A stretch of 23,144 nt of DNA from SG8-41 sp036555615 (GCA_036555615.1 DATBKZ010000001.1:1-23144), one strand, 5' to 3'. Positions 1-7,869 are shown, counted from the stretch's first letter. The notes: generated by a model not told the origin, from the sequence alone. Made by a program: numbers and translations.

Positions 1-306
1 GTGCACTCGCGGCGCAAGAATAAGAGGGACTGCGTCGGCTTTGCGGAAACGTATTCAATCCCTCGCCCGGTGGAAAGGTTCACCTCCAAATTTGGCTTGG
101 CCTATTTCCGGAGGCCCTTGTCACAGGCGGCGTCCGCTTGCGGCTGCGGACAATCATCCCTCAGAGTCAAATTGCCCCTTTGCTTCCTGTGGCGTAACTT
201 GTCGAGCGAGGAATGGGATGATCGTGTTGTATGAAGTGGTTAACGGAGCGTGTCAACTGATTAGTCAACCAACTACGTTCGACCGACCGCGTGTCAGGAG
301 GGGGCT
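1..306. other. No convincing gene; lower-GC leader region
   Basis: I see no supportable gene here. Short open frames exist on both strands but have no clear ribosome-binding site, and their translations are low-quality and rich in Arg, Ser and Cys. The base composition is visibly closer to 50% GC than the sequence after about 2300. The stretch carries one perfect hairpin (132-151) and ends with the ribosome-binding site of the gene at 307. It could be the tail of a gene or element that starts outside the window. Confidence 0.5.
132..151. repeat. GTCCGC/GCGGAC hairpin
   Basis: GTCCGC at 132-137 and GCGGAC at 146-151 form a perfect 6-bp inverted repeat around an 8-nt loop. The left arm and loop start share GTCCGCTT with the imperfect hairpin at 2172-2195, at the other end of the low-GC tract. 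No mobility gene is nearby. Confidence 0.45.
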
Positions 307-840
307 TTGACCGAGAGGACACCGGCACCGATTCTCGCGACCTCAGAAACGCATCTAACACCACAGCAGCGGTTTGAGGCCGCAATCGCTCGCTTTCATG
401 ATCATACTGAGCTGCTTCGGTCTCTAACGAGATTTGACCTTCAGATTCTGGGTGGCTTCATGACCTTACAATTGGGCCTTGCCGCATGGCTTGTCGACCA
501 CCCACCGAATGGCGTTGTGGAGAAAATTGGGCTCGTCACTCTCAGTGCGACGCTTACAGGCGCTGTGATGTGGCTCCTTTACACACAATATCGGCGCCGC
601 AAGGAAATTGTTGCGAGTCTCGCGAGAATCAAGGTGTTCCTTCAATTTGAGGAGCTCGGAGCTTACATTCCACGTCAAAGCCTCGACGCGCCCATGATGT
701 TCAAGCCTTGGTGGCCCTGGTATCTGATTGCCTGCGTCATCACTTTTGTTGCAGTGCTAGGCATTATTCTCTTCGGCGGCTTCCAACAGCGGTCAAACAT
801 GCCGATGAAGCCGACGAGCGTCATATCTGAGTCGGCATAG
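307..840 (+). CDS. Hypothetical two-TM membrane protein
   Basis: Function not recognised. The start is a TTG at 307, chosen because a strong Shine-Dalgarno (AGGAGG, 296-301) sits 5 nt upstream. The 177-aa product has a charged N-terminal helix with two RF-containing segments (about residues 22-45). Two hydrophobic membrane spans follow, about residues 49-65 and 75-95, then a basic YRRRKE loop, and another hydrophobic segment near 137-158 after a Trp-rich patch. The C-terminal tail (NMPMKPT and following) looks appended and is encoded by a GC-rich inverted repeat: GCCGAC at 810-815 against GTCGGC at 831-836. Composition is unlike the downstream genes. The next two genes on the same strand are also small orphan membrane proteins, which suggests acquired sequence. 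Confidence 0.65.
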   Translation: MTERTPAPILATSETHLTPQQRFEAAIARFHDHTELLRSLTRFDLQILGGFMTLQLGLAAWLVDHPPNGVVEKIGLVTLSATLTGAVMWLLYTQYRRRKEIVASLARIKVFLQFEELGAYIPRQSLDAPMMFKPWWPWYLIACVITFVAVLGIILFGGFQQRSNMPMKPTSVISESA

Positions 841-931
841 ACGAGACAGAGGTAAATGTCGCATGCGTCTACGTGGCAGTACCGATAGTACGACTATTTC
901 ATCGTCATTCTTTGCTGAGGTGGGAGGCTAT

Positions 932-1396
932 ATGGAATATAGGCTGATGAGTGGAAAGATAAGCAATCTTGGTCACGCCACAGAGATTTCTGGATCCGTC
1001 CAAACTTCCGCGCTAGACGGAAGAGTGCACGGCCATACAAGTACTTCTCACGCGTTTTCGTTTCGTGTAAATAACCGGCCAGTCAACTTGAAGTTGAGTA
1101 CTATGGGCAGCCTTACCGAAGGGGACATCGTTACTGTTGTGGGAAAAGATCGGGATGAAGGGTTCCATGCTATGGGACTTCGGAACGAGACTACCGGAGC
1201 GATCTATGTCAGTTCTCCTATTGCTGCTTACATGATTTCCGGCTTTTGCGTATTGGGGGGACTACTGTTCTTTGCTTGGGGCATAACCGTAATGTGGGTC
1301 CTGTGGTGGGCGGTCGCTGCATTTTTCGGCTTTGCAGCGTATAAGCATGCGGGCGCCAACAAAATGCTTCGATCCGCACCTGCTCCAACTACGTAG
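932..1396 (+). CDS. Hypothetical protein, β-rich domain plus C-terminal membrane segments
   Basis: Function not recognised. The frame is open from an ATG at 863, but the ATG at 932 has a good Shine-Dalgarno (GGGAGG, 922-927) 4 nt upstream, so I use that, giving 154 aa. Residues about 1-85 are polar and β-strand-like, including a GDIVTVVGK stretch of the kind found in small OB-like barrels. Residues about 95-140 hold two closely spaced hydrophobic spans rich in Trp and Phe, followed by a short basic tail. There is no signal peptide. It shares the lower GC of its neighbours. The 171 bases that follow (1397-1567) hold a short open frame from 1402 without a clear ribosome-binding site, and nothing I would call a gene. 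Confidence 0.6.
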   Translation: MEYRLMSGKISNLGHATEISGSVQTSALDGRVHGHTSTSHAFSFRVNNRPVNLKLSTMGSLTEGDIVTVVGKDRDEGFHAMGLRNETTGAIYVSSPIAAYMISGFCVLGGLLFFAWGITVMWVLWWAVAAFFGFAAYKHAGANKMLRSAPAPTT

Positions 1397-1567
1397 CGAA
1401 CATGTCACGCGAGGAGGACCCGAAACTCAGGTTCCTCGACATTCACTCATATCGCGCTGCGGCGAGGTTTGTCTTGTGGTGCGACATAGATGTCCACTTC
1501 GGCCCGAAGCTGACCAACATCCACTCGTGGCCGGCAGCATTCATTCATCCCCCACGAGGTAATCAGA

Positions 1568-2098
1568 GTGCAACTCGATCCCAGTACCATAAGTGCGTTG
1601 GCTGCTGTTGTCGCTGTCGTCGTCAGCGTGGTCGCTCTCATAGTAGAAAGTCGCAGATCTAGATCAGCTCATCAAGTTAGTTTAGTTCTAGACTTCTACA
1701 ACCGCTTTCACGACGAGAGGATGACCAAGACACGCAAAACCGCCTCTTCATTTCTTCTGCAGGGCCACGAAGTCCCGCCAGCCGATGTTAGATGGGGCCA
1801 AGTAAGCGACGTGCTCGATTTCTTTCAAATTCTTGGCACGTTTGCGAAAGCTGGTCATGTTAATACTGAGCTCTTGTACAAATTCTTTTACTACTGGTTA
1901 AGTAATTACTGGAAGGCGTGTGAAGGCCACGTCAAGGTGACGCAATTATCATCACCAATGACCTGGGGAGATGCGAAGTGGCTTTATGAAAGTCTCCGTG
2001 CATTTGACCAAAGGAACAACTTTGGACTACTTAGCGACCCGAGTTCTGAGAAAATGAGTGTGTTTTTTCAGTGGGAATATGAGAATCTTTCAGCGTAG
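1568..2098 (+). CDS. Hypothetical membrane-anchored protein, DUF4760-like
   Basis: A GTG start at 1568 is supported by GAGG at 1556-1559, 8 nt upstream. The 176-aa product begins with a single transmembrane anchor (about residues 8-27, Ala/Val-rich), followed by a basic ESRRSR stop-transfer. The rest is a soluble α-helical domain with many aromatic residues, including DFYNRFHDERM near 43-53 and a Trp/Tyr-rich centre near 110-118. One N-terminal TM plus a helical FYxxxxDxRM-type domain resembles the DUF4760 group of uncharacterised bacterial proteins; that is an impression from pattern, not a search. It is the last of three orphan + strand ORFs in the low-GC tract, and it ends convergently towards the gene at 2328. 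Confidence 0.65.
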   Translation: MQLDPSTISALAAVVAVVVSVVALIVESRRSRSAHQVSLVLDFYNRFHDERMTKTRKTASSFLLQGHEVPPADVRWGQVSDVLDFFQILGTFAKAGHVNTELLYKFFYYWLSNYWKACEGHVKVTQLSSPMTWGDAKWLYESLRAFDQRNNFGLLSDPSSEKMSVFFQWEYENLSA

Positions 2099-2171
2099 TC
2101 ATTCGCTGCCCCCTAGACCTTTCAGCGGGCGGGTCGATAAAGCAATGTTCCTCTTAGGAGGACCGTTGAGA

Positions 2172-2195
2172 GTCCGCTTCGGGTCGGAAGCCGCC
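2172..2195. repeat. Imperfect palindrome GTCCGCTTC-GGGTCG-GAAGC
   Basis: GCTTC (2176-2180) and GAAGC (2187-2191) pair perfectly around GGGTCG, and the outer four positions pair partly. I associate this kind of sequence with short dispersed palindromes in soil proteobacteria, from memory only. A further small hairpin, CGCTC-GGGCAG-GAGCG, lies at 2247-2262, so the convergent intergenic region 2099-2327 holds a row of hairpins and no gene. Confidence 0.4.
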
Positions 2196-2269
2196 ATTAC
2201 GTGTCGGGTGAGGAGTTGCATTGAGTGAAATTGTTGCGCTGGCCCACGCTCGGGCAGGAGCGAACCATC

Positions 2270-2316
2270 TCCCACCACCCCGGTGCGTCGCACCGCCCCT
2301 CCTCGGGCAGGAGGGG
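2270..2316. repeat. 47-nt double-hairpin dispersed repeat, copy 1
   Basis: This element is two adjacent hairpins: CGGTGC-GTC-GCACCG (2281-2295) and CCCCTCCT-CGGGC-AGGAGGGG (2296-2316), followed on the other flank by a CACCACCCC arm. It is the reverse complement of 20906-20952, with only four mismatches over 47 nt. Both copies lie between convergent gene ends, so a bidirectional terminator role is plausible. Confidence 0.8.
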
Positions 2317-2327
2317 CATGTACTTTG

Positions 2328-3251
2328 TTAGCGGATGTTGAAGACCAGCTTGCCGCGGAAGTGGCGGCCTTCGCTCACGCGGTGGGCCGCGGCGGCTTCG
2401 GAGAGCTTGTAGGTCTTGATCTCGGGAACGCGGACCGCCTTGCTCGCGACGAGCGCAACGATGCGCTCGAGATGCGGACGGTCGCGCCCGACCTTGGGAC
2501 GAAGCGACGTGCAGTCCGCGCGCGGCGAGGCCGGCGCGGTTTGCCCCGAGGCGATGAACGCCGCGCGGCCGCCCGGGCGCAGCACGGCGAACGAGCGCGC
2601 TGCGACGTCGCCGCCGACGGTGTCGAACACCGCGTCGCAGCCGGACACGACTTTCGTGAAGTCCTGGGCTTTGTAGTCGATGACCTGGTCGGCGCCGAGC
2701 TTGCGCACGTAATCGAGGTTGGCGGTGCTGGTGGTCGTGATCACGCGCGCACCGATGTGCTTGGCGGCCTGGATCGCGAAGCTTGCCACACCGCCCGCGC
2801 CGCCCTGGATGAGGATCGTCTCGCCGCGCTTGAGCTTCAACGTGTCCTCGATCGACACGAGCGCGGTCAATCCGGTGAGCGCCAGCGCGGCCGCCTCGAC
2901 GTGGGAGAGGCTGTCGGGCTTTCGCGCCACGATGGCAGCCTTGATGGCGACCTTCTCCGCGTAACAGGCCTCGGTGGTTGTCTCGACCACGCCGAATACC
3001 GGGTCACCGACCTTGAAGTCCTTCACGCCCTCGGCGAGCGCGGCGACGACTCCCGAGAAATCGCGCCCGGGAATGTAGGGAAACGTGGTGATCGGCGCGT
3101 AGTGCCCGGAACGCACCTTCCAGTCGGCGCCATTGACGCTTGCCGCATGCACGTCGACGACTACCTGGCCGGGGCCGGCGACCGGGTCGGGAACATCCCC
3201 GTATTGCATGACCTCGGGGCCGCCGTTTTTCATGAAGTAGGCTGCTTTCAT
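2328..3251 (-). CDS. NADP-dependent quinone oxidoreductase-type (MDR) dehydrogenase
   Basis: This is a zinc-free medium-chain dehydrogenase/reductase of the quinone oxidoreductase (zeta-crystallin) type, which reduces quinones or enones with NADPH in the cytoplasm. The 307-aa product starts with the usual MKAAYF strand. A GroES-like N-terminal domain (about residues 1-115) includes IPGRDFSGVV (60-69) and VGDPVFG (81-87). The Rossmann domain carries the GGAGGVA nucleotide loop (150-156), and LGADQVIDY follows near 185-193. No structural zinc Cys cluster is visible. It ends with FRGKLVF, typical of the family. It is the last gene of the minus-strand run, 78 nt after the monooxygenase gene, and may help process an oxidised aromatic or quinone product. 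The substrate cannot be read from sequence. Confidence 0.88.
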   Translation of the reverse strand: MKAAYFMKNGGPEVMQYGDVPDPVAGPGQVVVDVHAASVNGADWKVRSGHYAPITTFPYIPGRDFSGVVAALAEGVKDFKVGDPVFGVVETTTEACYAEKVAIKAAIVARKPDSLSHVEAAALALTGLTALVSIEDTLKLKRGETILIQGGAGGVASFAIQAAKHIGARVITTTSTANLDYVRKLGADQVIDYKAQDFTKVVSGCDAVFDTVGGDVAARSFAVLRPGGRAAFIASGQTAPASPRADCTSLRPKVGRDRPHLERIVALVASKAVRVPEIKTYKLSEAAAAHRVSEGRHFRGKLVFNIR

Positions 3252-3302
3252 TGCATTTTTCCGATCGTGAATGGAGGGGGCAATGCTAGCATGGGGCGCC
3301 CA

Positions 3303-3324
3303 GCCTCCGGCCTCGTGCGGAGGC
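3303..3324 (-). terminator. Weak hairpin downstream of monooxygenase
   Basis: GCCTCCG (3303-3309) and CGGAGGC (3318-3324) form a 7-bp stem around an 8-nt loop, 5 nt past the monooxygenase stop on the minus strand. No T-tract follows, so it may be an RNA end-stabiliser or a weak terminator rather than a classic intrinsic terminator. Confidence 0.3.
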
Positions 3325-3329
3325 GCCGC

Positions 3330-4952
3330 CTATGCTCGGCCAAGCAGCATGCCGCGCAGCGCCCGTTCCAACGCACGTTCCGGATCGGTGACTCCCGAGC
3401 GCTGCCGCCACGCGACGTGGCCGTCCGGCCGCACGAGCACCGCTCCTTCCGGCTCCACGCCGTACGCGAGCGCCCACTGCCCTTGGGGATCGCGAACGTC
3501 GGCGTTGGCACCCACCGTGCATGCGGTCAGCGGCACGCCGAGTGAGGCAGCGACCGTGCGCGCCGCATCGCGCCACGGCGCGCCCCGTTCGCCCGCAAGG
3601 AGCACAAAGCCCATCCCGATCAGGTCATGTGTCGAAATCCGATGGCCATTGTGCTGGAGCCATACGTGCGGGGCACGGCTGCCCGGCCGCGCCGAGGGGA
3701 CGTACTGCGCGACCGGATTCTCGATCGCCGGCGGATCGGTGCCGTCCGGAATGACGGCAGGCGAGGCATAGGTGGCACCGAAGATCACCCCGAGCTCGCT
3801 GTGGAACTCGGGGCGTGCAAGCGAGGGCGGGTCGCCCGAATCGCCACCAAGTTGCCGGCCGCGTCCCATCGAAAGCGCGCTGTTCAAAGCTTCGTCGGTG
3901 ACGAACTGGCCCCAGGGCCGGCGCTCGGCATCGTAGGTGTCGAGCAGCTCCGGCCTGGCCCATCCTCTCAGCACGGCTGCGAGCTTCCAGGCGAGGTTGT
4001 GCGCGTCCTGGACGCCGGTATTGAGACCGAAGCCACCCGTGGGCGGCATTTCGTGCGCGGCGTCCCCTGCGAGGAAGACCCGGCCCGCGCGAAAGCGGTC
4101 GGCCACAAGGGATGCGGCCACCCACGGATCGATGCCGAGGATCCTGACCTCGAGATCCGGCACCCCGGCGGCGGTGCGCACGACCGCGGCGCAGTGCTCC
4201 GGGGTGTAGGGCTCGAAGGAGGCGCCGACCGGCAGGTTGATGAGAAAGCCCCAGCGGTTGACGCCGTTGATGGTGAGGAACGTGCAGCGCAGCCCCGGCT
4301 GCTGGACGAGATAGATGGCGGCGGGTCGGTCCTTCACCCACTGCGAGAGGTTTGCGTTCATCAGCACGTTCACGCTGCGATAGACCTCGGTCACGCCGTG
4401 CAGCGGTATCCCGAGCGCCGGCCGCACCCGGCTGCGCGCGCCGTCGGCGGCGATCAGGTACTGCGCCCGTATGCGCCTCTCGCCGCCCGCGTCACGGACC
4501 GTTGCCGTTACGCCGGTTGCGTCCTGCTCGAAGCGCGTGAGCTCCGTGCCGAACGCGAGCGTGCCGGGGGCGAGCGCCTCGGCGTGGCGGCGCAGCACCG
4601 GCTCGAGGTCATCCTGCGCGCAGAGGCAGTGGCGCACGCCGCTCGGCGCGTCTCCGAGCGTGTTCGATCGCCGCGGCACCCGCCGCTCGATTTCCCGGCC
4701 GGCCAGGCTCTCGGCAAAGATGAGGAAAACGGTTCGCTCGAACGCAAGACCGGCCGCGCGGACGGCTTCCTCGACACCGCACTGGCGGAAGACCTCCATC
4801 GTGCGCATGTTGATGTTGCGCGCCTTGGGGTGAAACGCGGTGGTGGGATGCCGCTCGACGAGCCGCGAGGCCACGCCGAGGCGCGAGAGCAGGATGGAGG
4901 TGCTCAGGCCCACCGGACCGCCGCCGACGATCAACACCGGCACTTCGATCAT
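3330..4952 (-). CDS. FAD-dependent aromatic-ring hydroxylase
   Basis: This is a class A flavoprotein monooxygenase of the PheA/TfdB/MhpA type, which hydroxylates phenolic or similar aromatics using NAD(P)H and O2 in the cytoplasm. The 540-aa product has the FAD GxGxxG fingerprint in IVGGGPVG (8-15). ARNINMRTMEVFR (44-56) is typical of the phenol-hydroxylase branch. The DG motif is at D170-G171 (IAADGARSR) and the GD motif at G296-D297, followed by a GGFGLNTGVQDAHNLAWKL block (306-324). A C-terminal thioredoxin-like domain (about 410-535) is typical of the PheA/TfdB group. It lies 15 nt downstream of the HtrA-like gene on the same strand, which suggests co-transcription. The substrate is unknown. 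Confidence 0.9.
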   Translation of the reverse strand: MIEVPVLIVGGGPVGLSTSILLSRLGVASRLVERHPTTAFHPKARNINMRTMEVFRQCGVEEAVRAAGLAFERTVFLIFAESLAGREIERRVPRRSNTLGDAPSGVRHCLCAQDDLEPVLRRHAEALAPGTLAFGTELTRFEQDATGVTATVRDAGGERRIRAQYLIAADGARSRVRPALGIPLHGVTEVYRSVNVLMNANLSQWVKDRPAAIYLVQQPGLRCTFLTINGVNRWGFLINLPVGASFEPYTPEHCAAVVRTAAGVPDLEVRILGIDPWVAASLVADRFRAGRVFLAGDAAHEMPPTGGFGLNTGVQDAHNLAWKLAAVLRGWARPELLDTYDAERRPWGQFVTDEALNSALSMGRGRQLGGDSGDPPSLARPEFHSELGVIFGATYASPAVIPDGTDPPAIENPVAQYVPSARPGSRAPHVWLQHNGHRISTHDLIGMGFVLLAGERGAPWRDAARTVAASLGVPLTACTVGANADVRDPQGQWALAYGVEPEGAVLVRPDGHVAWRQRSGVTDPERALERALRGMLLGRA

Positions 4953-4967
4953 GCGCGCTCCCGGGAT

Positions 4968-5942
4968 TCAGTGGAGCTTGGGCTTGCGGCGATAGTCGTT
5001 GCGGTCCGCCGATTTGACCGTGATGTGAAGCACGTCGCCGCCGCGCGCGAGGGTGAGGGGCACCTCGACCCCGGCCGTGCCCAGGCGCCACACCGCCCGG
5101 AAGAACTCCGCGAGTCCCTGCACGGTTGAGCCACCGACACCCAGCACCATGTCGCCCACGCGGACGCCAGCGCGGCTCGCCGGGCCCTCGGGAGAGATCC
5201 TGGCAACCACGAGCTTTCCTGCCGGATCCTGCGTGGACATCCCGAGCCAGGGGTGGGGCGGATTGGGGCTGCGCCCGGTCTTGAGCATCGCCTCGTAGAT
5301 CGGGCCGAGGATATCGATCGGCACGAACATGTTGACGGGGTAGGGCTGGCCATTGATCTCGTGCTGCACGAGGAGCGACCCGGTGCCGATGAGGTTGCCC
5401 TGCGCGTCGAGCAGCGCCGCTCCGCCCCACTGCGGGTGCGCCGGCGCGGTGAAGAGCGCCTCATCGAGCACGTACTCCCAGTAGCCCGCGAACTCCTGCT
5501 TCGCGATGAGCTTGGCCTTGAGGGAGTGGGGGCGGCCGCCGTGGCCGATCACGAACACCGAGTCGCCGACCTTGGCGTCGGAGGACAGTCCGCGCTCGAG
5601 ATGCGGGGCGGCGAGCTTGCCCAAAGGCTGGATCAGGCCGAACCCCGTCATGTGGTCGTACGCCAGCGGATAGCCCGCGACGAACGCTCCCCGATTGGTC
5701 GTGAGCCAGATCTGCGACGCCTCGTTGATGAGGTAGCCGATGGTGAGAACGAGGCCGTCCTCCCGGATCACTGTCCCGTAGCCGCCGCGCTCGGTGCCGA
5801 GCGTTGCGGCGCTGTACGCGTCCTCGGGGATCTCGGAGCGGACCAGCACCACCGCATCGAACGCGCGTTCGAGGTCGAACTGGGTCTCGTCGGGGTCGGG
5901 CTGAACGGAATCCGGAAACGCCCAGGTCAGGTCTTCGGCCAT
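4968..5942 (-). CDS. HtrA/DegP-like PDZ protein lacking the catalytic triad (pseudoprotease)
   Basis: The 324-aa product has the layout of an HtrA/Deg serine protease: a chymotrypsin-like domain (about residues 25-215) and one PDZ domain (about 225-312, including a GVRVGDMVLGVGG segment). The catalytic positions are changed. Where DegP has the His of TNNHVV, this has Tyr70 in TIGYLI. The Asp of DPRSDIALIQ is Gly100 in DHMTGFGLIQ. The nucleophile of GNSGG is Trp172 in PQWGG. These alignments are by eye but the flanking residues match well. No signal peptide or membrane span is visible, so it is probably cytoplasmic, unlike most HtrA proteins. It lies between a diheme peroxidase gene (14-nt gap) and a monooxygenase gene (15-nt gap) on one strand. 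I infer a binding or scaffold role rather than proteolysis. Confidence 0.8.
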   Translation of the reverse strand: MAEDLTWAFPDSVQPDPDETQFDLERAFDAVVLVRSEIPEDAYSAATLGTERGGYGTVIREDGLVLTIGYLINEASQIWLTTNRGAFVAGYPLAYDHMTGFGLIQPLGKLAAPHLERGLSSDAKVGDSVFVIGHGGRPHSLKAKLIAKQEFAGYWEYVLDEALFTAPAHPQWGGAALLDAQGNLIGTGSLLVQHEINGQPYPVNMFVPIDILGPIYEAMLKTGRSPNPPHPWLGMSTQDPAGKLVVARISPEGPASRAGVRVGDMVLGVGGSTVQGLAEFFRAVWRLGTAGVEVPLTLARGGDVLHITVKSADRNDYRRKPKLH

Positions 5943-5956
5943 GGGGCAATTCTAGA

Positions 5957-7162
5957 TCAGTGGCACTGCTCGGTGTCTTCGGGACGCCAGGGATTGGAGA
6001 AGGTGCTGAGAGACTCGAGGAAGACCACGATGTCGCTCTGCTCGCGCGCCGTGAGGTTCAGGGGCGTGCCGGGACGCCCGTCCTTCGCATGCATGCGGAT
6101 GGGGTCGTGATCGGAGTAGTGCCGCACGACCTGGGCCAGCGTGTCCACGCGCCCATCGCGCCCGTAGGGAGCGGTCAGCATCAGGTTGCGGAGGGACGGC
6201 ACCTTGTATTCTCCCGAGCTCACCTTCTCGAAAGACGCCTTCCGGGTATGCGCAGCGCTCGCTCCCGTTCCATCGTCGTTGTACGGGCCGAGGAGGTTGA
6301 ACCGGCTCTTCAGCAATTCTGCGATTCCGGCAACGCGGCCGGGATCGCGCTTGCCAGGCGGCACGTAGGGCGTGAGACCGGTGGCGAAGAATTCGCCGCT
6401 CGTGAAATTGGGCCCGGCGTGGCAGAGCGTGCAGCCACCCCTGCCGATGAAGATCTTCAACCCGCGCTGCGCGGCTTCGGAGTAGCCCGAGGCGGCAGGC
6501 GGCCCGCCCCGCGCCAGGGCGTCGCGGAAGCGGTCGAACGGCGTCGCCCCGCTCATCAATGTTTCCTGGAAGGCGGCGAGCACCTTGCCGACGTCCACGA
6601 GCACCGCATCGTCATCGGTGGCCGAGGGGGGCGCGCCAAAGGCATTGCGGTAGCGGCACGCGAGCTGCTCGTCGCCGCGCATCAGGGAAGCCACATGGCG
6701 CGGCGTTGCCGCCAGCTCGCGCCGGTCGAGAATCGGGCGCAGGCTCTGGAACCACAGGGAGTCGGCGGCGCCGTCCCAGCCGAACCAGCGCGCGCCATGA
6801 AGATTCATCAGCGTCGGCGTGTTGCGGTCCATCTCGGCCATGCCGGTGCTGCGCCGCAGGTTGTCCGTCCAATTGCGCTCGGGCTCGTGGCAGGTGACGC
6901 AGGCGACCGTTCCCTTGGCGGAGAGGCGCTGATCGAAGAACAGGCGCATCCCGAGCTCGATCGCTTCCGGCTTCCCCGAGACGCGGTTGGTCGGATCCCT
7001 GGGTGCGGGCGCGCCCCACGGTCCGTGGGACAGGATGATCTTGATCTCGGCTTCGGTGAAAACCGGCTGCGCGGCAGCGCTCTCGTCCGCCGCGCTGGCC
7101 CAGGACGTCGTCAGGCAGGCAGCGCCAATGGCGGCAAGGGCGAGGTGAAAGGCGCTGCGCAT
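5957..7162 (-). CDS. Diheme cytochrome c peroxidase / MauG family protein
   Basis: This is a periplasmic diheme c-type cytochrome. The 401-aa product has a Sec signal peptide (about residues 1-24, ending ASA), then two heme-attachment sites: CVTCH (88-92, followed by EPERNW) and CTLCH (244-248). This layout matches the bacterial cytochrome c peroxidase/MauG superfamily, whose members reduce H2O2 or use high-valent heme to oxidise a protein partner. The HEPERNWTD context after heme 1 is usual in MauG-like proteins. The C-terminal VPSLRNLMLTAPYGRDG segment is also characteristic. It lies 4 nt after the 2-TM membrane protein gene and 14 nt before the HtrA-like gene. Whether it is a true peroxidase or a MauG-type protein oxidase cannot be settled here. 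Confidence 0.9.
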   Translation of the reverse strand: MRSAFHLALAAIGAACLTTSWASAADESAAAQPVFTEAEIKIILSHGPWGAPAPRDPTNRVSGKPEAIELGMRLFFDQRLSAKGTVACVTCHEPERNWTDNLRRSTGMAEMDRNTPTLMNLHGARWFGWDGAADSLWFQSLRPILDRRELAATPRHVASLMRGDEQLACRYRNAFGAPPSATDDDAVLVDVGKVLAAFQETLMSGATPFDRFRDALARGGPPAASGYSEAAQRGLKIFIGRGGCTLCHAGPNFTSGEFFATGLTPYVPPGKRDPGRVAGIAELLKSRFNLLGPYNDDGTGASAAHTRKASFEKVSSGEYKVPSLRNLMLTAPYGRDGRVDTLAQVVRHYSDHDPIRMHAKDGRPGTPLNLTAREQSDIVVFLESLSTFSNPWRPEDTEQCH

Positions 7163-7166
7163 ACGG

Positions 7167-7811
7167 CTAGCGGGGCGTGGTCTCGCGCATCAGGAGACCA
7201 GTGGTGGAGATCCGCAGCTCGAGCTCGGCCGGACGCGTGACCGGGACGAAGGTCGCCGAGCCGTACTCGGCGTCGAAGAGCGGCGAGAGTATCGAATAGC
7301 GCCGGCGCAGCGCGTAGAGGTCGATTGCCTTGTCCTGCCCGAGGGCATGCACGGTGCGCATCGCGGCGCGCTCGTCCTTGATCTTGTGGTAGCGCCCAGC
7401 CACGCGGTCGATCTCGTAGGCCGTGTGCAGCCCGATCATGTTGGCGTAGGGACTCCATTTGAGGATGTGCGCGTCCACGTAGATCTCGTCCCCGGCCAGG
7501 TCGTAGGTCGCTTCGCGCCCGTCGGGGAACTTGAACGTCGCCAGGAAGCGCTGCGGGCCGGCGGGCTTCACCGCGATGCGCGCGGCCACCTCCTCACGCG
7601 TGAGCGCCCGATAGCCCAGCATGCCGACGGAGATCGTACCGGCAAGCGCCCCGAGCGTGAGCAGGAAGAGCCCCGCAAGCATGCGGTATCCGGACTGCGG
7701 CAGCCTCAGCTGGATGAAGGAGACGACCGCGGCGATCACCACGACGATGCCGAGCGCCCCGAAGAGCACGGCGAAGGGGAAGAGCGGGGCGTCGGTCAGT
7801 GCCGGTTGCAT
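7167..7811 (-). CDS. Two-TM membrane protein of unknown function
   Basis: The 214-aa product has two N-terminal transmembrane spans (about residues 11-32 and 42-64), followed by a soluble domain of about 145 residues. In that domain FKFPDGREATYDLAGDEIY suggests a β-rich fold, and WSPYANMIGLHTAYEIDRVAGRY is a well-conserved-looking core. I have seen proteins like this in proteobacteria labelled as efflux-pump-related, but nothing in the sequence supports transport. It is the first gene of the minus-strand run. Its start is 23 nt from the repeat arm at 7835, so the DUF559 repeat unit lies where its promoter region would be expected. Confidence 0.75.
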   Translation of the reverse strand: MQPALTDAPLFPFAVLFGALGIVVVIAAVVSFIQLRLPQSGYRMLAGLFLLTLGALAGTISVGMLGYRALTREEVAARIAVKPAGPQRFLATFKFPDGREATYDLAGDEIYVDAHILKWSPYANMIGLHTAYEIDRVAGRYHKIKDERAAMRTVHALGQDKAIDLYALRRRYSILSPLFDAEYGSATFVPVTRPAELELRISTTGLLMRETTPR

Positions 7812-7834
7812 CGCGGCTCGCTGAGTTCAGGCTT

Positions 7835-7869
7835 CCTCCCCCCTTGAGGGGGAGGATTGAGGTGGGGGG
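7835..7869. repeat. Left inverted repeat flanking the DUF559 gene
   Basis: The arm contains the hairpin CCTCCCCC-CTTGA-GGGGGAGG (7835-7855), then ATTGAGGTGGGGGG up to base 7869. Its reverse complement matches 8208-8243 closely: a CCCCCCA start, then an AA-CCT bridge, then CCCCCTCAAGGGGGG. It abuts the stop codon of the DUF559 gene. Confidence 0.8.

Noticed and set aside
1402..1662. 86-aa open frame between two orphan ORFs
   Set aside because: No clear ribosome-binding site, overlaps the better-supported gene at 1568, and the C-terminal part is a Cys/Arg-rich out-of-frame reading.
352..1795. attC-like core sites (ATCTAAC near 353 and GTTAGAT near 1788)
   Set aside because: The second lies inside a coding sequence and no paired inner arms were found, so this is not enough to call integron attC sites.
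2283..3545. 420-aa + strand open frame
   Set aside because: Shadow of the minus-strand quinone oxidoreductase gene; Arg/Gly/Asp-rich translation with no domain, while the opposite strand gives a clear MDR protein.
3627..7240. Several long + strand open frames (500, 285 and 478 aa)
   Set aside because: High-GC shadows of the minus-strand monooxygenase, HtrA-like and diheme peroxidase genes, which carry real motifs.
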